Below are positions 1-4,900 of a DNA stretch of 6,100 nt, one piece after another (positions within the stretch are counted from its first letter, which is position 1; the number at the start of each line of letters is the position of its first letter). Under the pieces are notes generated by a model that was given only the letters and a program-made list of their open reading frames with translations, was not told where the DNA came from and ran no database searches. Origin of the DNA: Gemmatimonadota bacterium (GTDB taxonomy: Bacteria; Gemmatimonadota; Gemmatimonadetes; Longimicrobiales; Gaopeijiaceae); assembly GCA_002731735.1 (NCBI GenBank), contig PCCM01000059.1, positions 14,527 through 20,626 of the forward strand, given 5' to 3'. The position numbers were made by a program, and so were the translations under genes.

Positions 1-584
1 CGGCTGAAATCTACTGGAACGAACGTGACGTGGGCGGCGTCGATGCCGGCATTGCCGAGGCTAGTGACTTTCAGCTCCTGATTATGGGTCTGGTCCAACT
101 CGAAGACGGCTGTTCCATCCCTCTTGAACTCGCCGTAGGCCCGGGTGTCGTAGCCAGCGCCCAGCAACACGAACTGATCCATGTCGCCCAAGGCCCGTCG
201 GATGATCCGGTCGATGTAGAGTGTCCTCGCGATCATGAAGGTGAGGTAGTTCTCTCGCCCCTCATCGGGGACCTTGGGATAGCCGAAGTACGCACCGCTC
301 ATCTTGTACTTCACCCAGAGCGGGAAGAGGACGAGCCACAGTCCGAAGGGGGAGGTGTTCGGCACTGAATCGGCCAGCTGAGCGCTCGCAACGTCCTCCC
401 GCATGTCGAAGACGTGCATCGTCCAGCGCGTATTGAGCACCTCGACCATCGTCTGAGACACGCCCAATCGTTTGCTGACGGCAAGCTGCTTGTAGGCGGC
501 GATGACAACACCGACCACCGCCAGCGGTAGGAAGGCGATCTGGAGCACCAGGAAGACTACGAATGAGAGGAGTCGCAAGGTCAT
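1..584 (-). CDS. Membrane-anchored class I SAM-dependent methyltransferase, LCMT/TIGR00027-like (3' end outside window)
   Basis: The minus strand reads as an open frame of 194 codons from an ATG at 584 to the left edge, with no stop. Residues about 3-31 are strongly hydrophobic (LLSFVVFLVLQIAFLPL and onward), giving one N-terminal membrane segment or uncleaved signal. The soluble part begins the methyltransferase fold: the SAM-binding glycine loop LLGAGYDTRA at residues 140-149, the acidic end of strand 2 in FELD at 161-164, and PVDF at 190-193. This order and the GAGYDTR wording are typical of the leucine carboxyl methyltransferase-like family (PF04072/TIGR00027), which transfers methyl groups from SAM; bacterial substrates are mostly unknown. 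An in-frame TAG lies three codons upstream, so 584 is the first possible ATG. Its own ribosome site is poor, but a short ORF upstream overlaps its start. The family is well supported; the substrate is not. Confidence 0.88.
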   Translation of the reverse strand, partial: MTLRLLSFVVFLVLQIAFLPLAVVGVVIAAYKQLAVSKRLGVSQTMVEVLNTRWTMHVFDMREDVASAQLADSVPNTSPFGLWLVLFPLWVKYKMSGAYFGYPKVPDEGRENYLTFMIARTLYIDRIIRRALGDMDQFVLLGAGYDTRAYGEFKRDGTAVFELDQTHNQELKVTSLGNAGIDAAHVTFVPVDFS

Positions 585-643
585 TTCTCGCTAGAGGATG
601 GCAAACTGCTCGTCGTAAGCATGGTTGAGCCCATGAACCGCAT
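581..643 (-). CDS. Putative 20-codon leader ORF, translationally coupled to the methyltransferase
   Basis: On the minus strand an ATG at 643 follows an AGGAGG site (656-651) with a 7-base spacer, one of the best ribosome sites in the window. It encodes 20 residues, starting MRFMGSTML and ending in a serine-rich tail SSSEK. Its TGA (583-581) overlaps the methyltransferase ATG (584-582) as ATGA. The methyltransferase has no good ribosome site of its own, so ribosomes ending here could restart on it. The peptide resembles nothing I know and may matter only as a coupling device. It could also be chance, because short ORFs are common; the strong site plus the exact 4-base overlap is the argument for it. 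The alternative is a frame error joining it to the methyltransferase, but the latter's membrane segment follows its own ATG cleanly. Confidence 0.42.
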   Translation of the reverse strand: MRFMGSTMLTTSSLPSSSEK

Positions 644-714
644 GCAACCCCCTCCTGCGTAGTCTCCGCCTCACTACTCGTGCGACTTCCTACCCCGGGC
701 GTTAAACTCCATCG

Positions 715-1041
715 ATGGGATTCCTCGACACTAGCGCCTTCCGTCGCTTCGACGCGGATCAGATGCAGAAGGTGGGCCTGTTCGAGACATCGCAGATGTT
801 TTGCGACGTGTACTGCCTCGAGCCAGGCCAAGCGCAGAAGGTGCACGCTCACCCCGGAGCCACGAAGTTCTACTACGTGATCGAGGGTGAGGGCACCTTC
901 ACGCTTGGGGACGCCACGCGCACGCTCGGGCCCGGTGGCCTAGCCTGGTCCGCGCCCGATGAACCGCACGGGGTGGAAAACCAAGGCGATGATCAGCTCG
1001 TGGTACTCGTCTCGATGGCACCCAATCCGAACTTGCCTTAG
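715..1041 (+). CDS. Small single-domain cupin protein
   Basis: This 108-residue protein is a one-domain cupin (small beta-barrel). Cupin motif 1 is visible as G38-x5-H44-x-H46 leading to the YYVIEGEG turn at 53-60. Motif 2 runs from G75 through P81 to H85 and N89 (APDEPHGVEN). The three histidines would bind a divalent metal. The glutamate normally found after the HxH pair is replaced by T50/K51, so the metal site has three His ligands at most. No signal peptide is seen, so it should be cytoplasmic. The length is normal for stand-alone cupins, whose roles range from isomerase and dioxygenase to simple ligand binding; none can be chosen here. No Shine-Dalgarno precedes the ATG, and the next in-frame ATG (codon 17) would cut into the domain, so 715 is preferred. 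It is divergent from the methyltransferase. Confidence 0.85.
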   Translation: MGFLDTSAFRRFDADQMQKVGLFETSQMFCDVYCLEPGQAQKVHAHPGATKFYYVIEGEGTFTLGDATRTLGPGGLAWSAPDEPHGVENQGDDQLVVLVSMAPNPNLP

Positions 1042-1128
1042 TTGGCGAGTAGACCCGTCACCACGATCTCTGAGGACGGCGCGGCGACGTAAACCACCTT
1101 CGCAGCGGGTGTAGCGATGAAGGGGCCC

Positions 1129-1236
1129 TCAACGCCGTTGACGGGATGACCAGTGGATGGCCTTGATCTTCCAAGCACCGTCCTCCCGGGCAAGCACCAT
1201 CAACTCGGCACCTTGCGAGTTGATCTCGCGGTCTCC
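1129..1236 (-). pseudogene. C-terminal remnant of a SnoaL-like/DUF4440 (NTF2-fold) gene
   Basis: Reading the minus strand from about 1236 to a TGA at 1131-1129 gives roughly 35 residues that match the end of DUF4440/SnoaL-like proteins: REINSQGAELMVL, then REDGAWKIKAIHWSSR. The pattern (G-x-E-L-M-V-L, a W-x-I core strand, and the closing IHWSSR) is characteristic. The usual first 90 or so residues are missing. Upstream in this frame the sequence turns into Pro/Arg-rich non-coding-like codons, and a TAG is met near 1325. No convincing start exists. Past the TGA, a shifted frame stays open to a TAA at 1040-1038 with a plausible protein-like reading (PFIATPAAKVVYVAAP), so a frameshift near 1140 is possible. 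The TAA overlaps the cupin stop. This is most likely a decayed fragment left by a deletion or rearrangement near 1240. Confidence 0.72.
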
Positions 1237-1428
1237 CGATCGGCCTTGGGGGGAGTTCTTTCGGGGGCGTGCCGCTGGTGATGCGGGGGGTTGTTTACAC
1301 TTTGACACTTTCTTGCGTTCGAACTAGCGGTAGCCTTTCCAGGCCGTAACTTGCAGTTGCGTCCCCGCCTACGCCTGGAGAAGCTATGCATGGATTCCCA
1401 CGGCGAGACATGCGACAACACATCTCTC
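1237..1428. other. G-rich non-coding stretch and 5' region of the two-gene unit
   Basis: No gene is supported here; the frames read as Arg/Pro-rich noise. It contains three G-runs (1248-1253, 1263-1267, 1285-1290) and a direct repeat ACACTTT-G-ACACTTT (1297-1311), within which TTGACA (1302-1307) matches a sigma70 -35 box. No good -10 box lies 16-18 bases downstream, so a promoter call is weak. The perfect palindrome GTTCGAAC sits at 1317-1324. An upstream ATG at 1386, in frame with the next gene, follows GGAG at 1377-1380. Confidence 0.4.
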
Positions 1429-1433
1429 GGAGG
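1429..1433 (+). promoter_or_regulatory. Ribosome binding site GGAGG that decides the start of the next gene
   Basis: GGAGG is followed by a 6-base spacer and then the ATG at 1440. It favours 1440 over the in-frame ATG at 1386, which has only GGAG with a 5-base spacer. Starting at 1440 also gives a compact Sec signal peptide. Confidence 0.65.
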
Positions 1434-1439
1434 CAAACG

Positions 1440-2372
1440 ATGACCGGAATCGTGAGATTCGGGTTGGTCGCGCTGGCTGTCTTGATGACGTGCCAGAGGG
1501 CGAACGCCCAAAGCTCCTATCAGACGGGCCAGAACACCTCACCCGCATACGAAGGGTGGGAGCAGAACGAGGATGGCTCGTTCAACCTCGTGTTCGGATA
1601 CATGAACCGGAACTGGCTAGAGGAGATGGACGTTCCTATCGGACCCGGGAACAACATCTCGCCAGGGCCCATGGATCAGGGCCAGCCGACACACCTTCTT
1701 CCGCGCCGCAACCGGTACGTGTTCAAGGTTCGTGTGCCGCCGGACTTCGGCGATCAGGAGTTGATCTGGACGCTCACGACCAAAGGAAAAACCGAAGCCG
1801 CATACGGCACGCTCCGGCTGGACTACAAGCTCGACTACATGGTGATCATGTCGGAGACCGGGTCGATCGGTGCCGGCTTCACCACCGAGGCGTCCCGAGC
1901 CAACACGCCGCCGACCATCACCCTCGTGGGGGATCCAGTGCGAAGGGTCGGTGTCGGGCAGCCGGTGACGCTCGTGGCACGCATCACAGATGATGATCTC
2001 CCACGGGTCGGCGCGATTCGTACTCCCGCTGAAAGCGACAGCATCCCGACTCTGCCCGCAGCCGCGCTACGTCCTCCAGGCCGGATTACCGTGCAAAAGG
2101 TCAACGGCCTGCACTTGTCGTGGTTCGTTTTTCGGGGTGAAAGCGAAGTGAAGTTCGATCCCCCGCAGATCAAGACCTGGGAGGATACCCGGGCCGGTGC
2201 CAACTCACCGTGGGCACCGCTTTTCCGCAGGCCCCCAATACCAGAGGACGGGGAATGGACGGTTCGGGTCACCTTCGACCAGCCGGGTACTTACGTGCTG
2301 CGGGGCCGCGCGGACGACGGCGGCCTCTATGACGACACGGACGTGACGATCATCGTGGCACCGGTTCTGTGA
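1440..2372 (+). CDS. Exported beta-rich protein of unknown function with Ig/PKD-like C-terminal domain
   Basis: This 310-residue protein has a Sec signal peptide at 1-23 (TGIVRFGLVALAVLM, then ANA|Q), so it should be periplasmic or surface-exposed. Residues about 36-132 form a first block rich in Asn, Gly and aromatics (NLVFGYMNRNWLEEMDVPIG; RYVFKVRVPPDF; LIWTLTTKGK). Residues about 157-188 (PPTITLVG..GQPVTLVARITDDD) and 272-307 (WTVRVTFDQPGTYVLRGRADDG, then VTIIV) look like strands of an Ig/PKD-type sandwich, with a loop-rich insert between them. No catalytic motif or lipobox is seen. I do not recognise the family. The MBL hydrolase gene starts 31 bases after its stop, so the two are probably co-transcribed and may act at the same site. 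A start at 1386 would add 18 residues, including an SRRQTM stretch that weakly resembles a Tat motif. Confidence 0.82.
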   Translation: MTGIVRFGLVALAVLMTCQRANAQSSYQTGQNTSPAYEGWEQNEDGSFNLVFGYMNRNWLEEMDVPIGPGNNISPGPMDQGQPTHLLPRRNRYVFKVRVPPDFGDQELIWTLTTKGKTEAAYGTLRLDYKLDYMVIMSETGSIGAGFTTEASRANTPPTITLVGDPVRRVGVGQPVTLVARITDDDLPRVGAIRTPAESDSIPTLPAAALRPPGRITVQKVNGLHLSWFVFRGESEVKFDPPQIKTWEDTRAGANSPWAPLFRRPPIPEDGEWTVRVTFDQPGTYVLRGRADDGGLYDDTDVTIIVAPVL

Positions 2373-2403
2373 CGACACCCTTTCGCCCACGCTCGGAGGA
2401 GTT

Positions 2404-3375
2404 ATGAACGGATCCCCACGGCAAACGGCCTGGTTCGGGACCCTCAGCTTTCTTTTGCTTCTGGGGCTTTTTGCCCGGGCCCTGCCCGTCGCGACCGAAG
2501 CGGCTCAGCAAGTGGAGCCCGTCAGGGTCATACCCGTCCAGGGAAACGTCTACATGCTCCAGTTCTCGAACACGTTGGGGAACATAGGCGTTCTGCCCGG
2601 CCCCGACGGGGTCCTCCTGATCGACGACCAAGTGCCTGGCATGACCAACAACGTCCTTCGGGGTGTCAGGGAAATTACGGACGAGGAGATCCGCTTCGTG
2701 ATCAACACGCACGTCCACATGGACCACTTCGGGGGGAATCCGATCCTGGCGGACATGGGGGCGACGATCATCTCGCACAAGAACGTGCGAGATCGGATGT
2801 TCCAACCGCACCATACCCCCCGTAGGGGAGGGACCTATGCGGGGGCCCCGATCGCCGAAGCCAACCGCCCGATCCTCACGTTCGAGGATGCCATGAACTT
2901 CCATATGAACGGAGAGGACGTGCGCGTCTGGCTCGTCCCGCGGGCGCACACCGACGGCGACGCCTTCACCTACTTCGCTACCTCGGACGTCCTGCACACC
3001 GGCGACGTGTTCCGGACCAACATGTATCCCATCATCGACGTCTTCAACGGCGGGAGCCTGGCGGGGACGATTGCCGCTACCGAGACGGCCATCGCACTGG
3101 CGGGCCCCAACACCAAGGTCATCCCGGGCCACGGCGACGGCTTCACGGATCGGGACGGACTCATCGAGGTGTTGGACATGATGGTGGACATCCGCGACAC
3201 GATCCAGGAGATGATCGTGAGCGGGATGCACTTGGAGGAAGTTCTCGCCGCGAGACCCACGGCGGAGTACGACGAGCAGTGGGGACAGGTCGCCACGTGG
3301 AACGCGAAGGACGTCGTGCCCATCATTTACAACGAACTGGGTGGTGGGCCCACTCTGCCCCTTGGCGGCAACTGA
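2404..3375 (+). CDS. Exported metallo-beta-lactamase-fold zinc hydrolase
   Basis: This 323-residue protein has an N-terminal signal (h-region FGTLSFLLLLGLFARALPVA, likely cut near residue 34), so it should act in the periplasm. The MBL fold is complete. NTHVHMDHFGG at 101-111 supplies H103, H105, D107 and H108; AHTDGD at 181-186 supplies H182; HTGD at 198-201 supplies the bridging D201; PGHG at 241-244 supplies H243. All ligands of a two-metal site are therefore present. Later blocks YPIIDVFNGGSL (208-219) and PTAEYDEQWG (285-294) are typical of secreted cyclase-type MBL hydrolases. The family hydrolyses lactams, lactones, thioesters or phosphoesters, and the substrate cannot be read off; true antibiotic resistance is not implied. 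GGAGG with a 4-base spacer precedes the ATG. The gene follows the exported beta-rich protein by 31 bases. A quinoprotein-linked MBL hydrolase is an alternative view, given the PQQ gene nearby. Confidence 0.92.
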   Translation: MNGSPRQTAWFGTLSFLLLLGLFARALPVATEAAQQVEPVRVIPVQGNVYMLQFSNTLGNIGVLPGPDGVLLIDDQVPGMTNNVLRGVREITDEEIRFVINTHVHMDHFGGNPILADMGATIISHKNVRDRMFQPHHTPRRGGTYAGAPIAEANRPILTFEDAMNFHMNGEDVRVWLVPRAHTDGDAFTYFATSDVLHTGDVFRTNMYPIIDVFNGGSLAGTIAATETAIALAGPNTKVIPGHGDGFTDRDGLIEVLDMMVDIRDTIQEMIVSGMHLEEVLAARPTAEYDEQWGQVATWNAKDVVPIIYNELGGGPTLPLGGN

Positions 3376-3378
3376 GTG

Positions 3379-3435
3379 CAGAGGCTGTGATCTACGGGGA
3401 AGCCTGAACGAGCGGCGCTTGCTCAGCGTCCTCTG
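3379..3435. terminator. Weak hairpin region between convergent genes
   Basis: The 71-base gap between two converging genes holds an outer pairing CAGAGG (3379-3384) with CCTCTG (3430-3435) and an inner one GAGC (3410-3413) with GCTC (3421-3424). No T-run follows on either strand, so an intrinsic terminator is doubtful. Confidence 0.2.
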
Positions 3436-3446
3436 GTCGCAGCAGC

Positions 3447-4646
3447 TTACTGAATGTCCGGAAGCCGCTCGTCGGTCGGAAGGATCTGCACCCCGAACGC
3501 GTTGAGCGACATCGAGACGAGCCGGTAATTGCTCACGGTCATCAGTGCAGCGATGGTCTCGCGCGTGTCGAACTCGGCGGTGATCGTCGCCCAGGTCTCA
3601 TCTGAAACCATTGCGTCTCGATAGAGCTCATCCGCCAAGGTGAGCAGCGTCACCGAGAACGGGCTCCAGCCATTGGCACCGGGTCCCTCAGCGATCAGCC
3701 GTGGTTCCAGCCCGTGGTCTCTCGCACGACCCACACTGCCGACGTGCTTCGCCCACTCGTACTCGGCCTGGGTGTTCCATCCGATACGAAGGATGAGCAA
3801 CTCTCGATCGTGGTCGGTCAGCGGTGACCCGCGTAGCACGAAGCCTCCCTGACCACCGCGCGACGCGGACAACTGGGGGTGACGGTTGAACGTCCGACTG
3901 ACTCTGAGCCCGGTCCCTTCGAGCGGTGCGATCCGTGGATTGACGAGCGGCGGCTCCCGCTCCGCCGTCGACACGCGGTAGGCGACATCAGTCGGCAACC
4001 GGTCGGTTGTCCAGTCGTTGGGCTGTGTGCCCATCGAATTGAGCATCATCGAGAGCAAAGTAAACTCGTTGACGTTCATGACGGCTTCCACCATCTGGAG
4101 CAGGTTGTAACGGACGCCCAGCGTCGTCCACGTTTGGCCGGACACGTAAGAGTTCTGATAGAGCTCGTCGGCCAGACGGAGGTGCGTGGCATCGAAGTCG
4201 TTCCACCCATCGGCGTCGGGTCCTACAGCGACCCGACGCAACTCGGCATCCGTGAGCCCAGCCTCTCGGCCGGCCGCTGCGAACACCGACCAATGGTATT
4301 GGCTGTGCGTCAGCCACGCCGTCCGCAGCAGGAGAAGCGACCGATGACGTGGCTCCAGGGCTGACTCCTGATCGAGGAAACTGACAAAGCGCATGATCGC
4401 CTCGGCGAGCTCCGGCACGTGCAGGAGTGTCGAAAGGGCGTTGTCGACGCGTCCGTCCGGCGCGTACTCTCGGACCAGCGCCCGGTGCTGCTCGGTCCAT
4501 TGTGATTCGGGGAGCGGGGCGATGCGAGGCGTGGTCAGGCGAACCGGCTGGCGGCTGCCCGGGGGGTCCGGACGCGACTGAGCAATGACTGTCTCGACGG
4601 GCGAAACGAGTGTGCTGAGCAAGAGGCAGGCAAGCAAACGCTTCAT
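3447..4646 (-). CDS. Exported tandem carboxymuconolactone-decarboxylase/AhpD-like protein
   Basis: This 399-residue protein has a Sec signal peptide (RLLACLLLSTLVSP, cut near VIA|Q at 22) followed by two copies of a CMD-like helical domain. Both copies share RIAPL (41-45 and 238-242), the W-x-x-F plus LADELY block (148-163 and 327-342), and a helix pair ending LNSMGTQ/LNAFGVQ. AhpD uses E-x11-C-x2-C-x3-H. In copy 2 the equivalents are E282, A294, E297 and H301: Glu and His are kept but both redox cysteines are gone. In copy 1 they are S103, S115, H118 and F122, so every key residue is changed. Thiol peroxidase chemistry is therefore excluded. Copy 2 could do acid-base chemistry as in CMD enzymes; copy 1 looks structural. 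CMD enzymes are normally cytoplasmic single-domain oligomers, so export plus fusion is unusual. GGAGG (4656-4652) precedes the ATG by 5 bases. It is divergent from the PQQ dehydrogenase. Confidence 0.88.
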   Translation of the reverse strand: MKRLLACLLLSTLVSPVETVIAQSRPDPPGSRQPVRLTTPRIAPLPESQWTEQHRALVREYAPDGRVDNALSTLLHVPELAEAIMRFVSFLDQESALEPRHRSLLLLRTAWLTHSQYHWSVFAAAGREAGLTDAELRRVAVGPDADGWNDFDATHLRLADELYQNSYVSGQTWTTLGVRYNLLQMVEAVMNVNEFTLLSMMLNSMGTQPNDWTTDRLPTDVAYRVSTAEREPPLVNPRIAPLEGTGLRVSRTFNRHPQLSASRGGQGGFVLRGSPLTDHDRELLILRIGWNTQAEYEWAKHVGSVGRARDHGLEPRLIAEGPGANGWSPFSVTLLTLADELYRDAMVSDETWATITAEFDTRETIAALMTVSNYRLVSMSLNAFGVQILPTDERLPDIQ

Positions 4647-4900
4647 TGCAACCTCCGGGTGACGGCTGTTCTCAGGAAAGCAAGAACCAAGGGTCTCCTA
4701 CGGGCCCGTGATAGAGTGAGGGGCAGGAGCAACCCGGTCAACTAGATGCCGAAGAAGCTCAGACGGCGGTTCTGGGTGGGCTCCGGCTTGCGCCTACCGG
4801 CCCGGTCTCGGATGTTGACCACGGACTGGTCCCGGAGTGCGCTCAAGCCACCTGTGGAACCCGGCTCGACACGGGACCGGGGAGGACCCCGGAGGAAGCG
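4647..4900. promoter_or_regulatory. Shared divergent regulatory region of the CMD-like and PQQ dehydrogenase genes
   Basis: These 254 bases separate two divergent starts and should hold both promoters. No gene is supported inside. Candidate elements are TTGACC at 4815-4820 (a -35-like box without a convincing -10), TTGACC on the minus strand at 4741-4736, and an inverted repeat GACCA-CGGAC-TGGTC at 4817-4831 that overlaps the plus-strand box and could be a small operator. No consensus promoter can be assigned with confidence. Confidence 0.4.
4877..4896 (+). promoter_or_regulatory. GC hairpin touching a duplicated Shine-Dalgarno before the PQQ dehydrogenase
   Basis: CCGGGG (4877-4882), loop AGGA, CCCCGG (4887-4892) is a perfect 6-bp all-GC stem. 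GGAGGA occurs twice, at 4881-4886 (stem edge plus loop) and 4891-4896. The second copy lies 4 bases before the ATG at 4901 and is the likely ribosome site; its first two G bases belong to the stem. The hairpin could partly mask the site or present the first copy as a decoy or standby site. Confidence 0.5.

Noticed and set aside
619..645. Imperfect inverted repeat GCATGGTT / AACCGCATGC as an operator
   Set aside because: The arms need a gap to pair, and the region is better explained as part of the leader ORF.
262..852. Minus-strand open frame of 196 codons
   Set aside because: It overlaps both the cupin (antisense) and the methyltransferase (other frame), which both show family motifs.
1248..1290. 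G-quadruplex from three G-runs
   Set aside because: Only three long runs with loops of about 9 and 17 bases; a fourth run is lacking, so it is more likely base composition.
1200..1511. Minus-strand 103-codon frame
   Set aside because: Arg/Pro/His-rich, no motif, and it overlaps the DUF4440 remnant in a different frame.
2350..3231. Minus-strand open frame of 293 codons
   Set aside because: Antisense to the MBL hydrolase; its His/Val/Asp-rich content is the mirror of the real coding frame, with no ribosome site or domain.
4617..4646. Lipobox (LLAC, Cys7) in the CMD-like protein
   Set aside because: The Cys is too close to the N-terminus for a lipoprotein signal; a normal Sec signal cut near residue 22 fits better.
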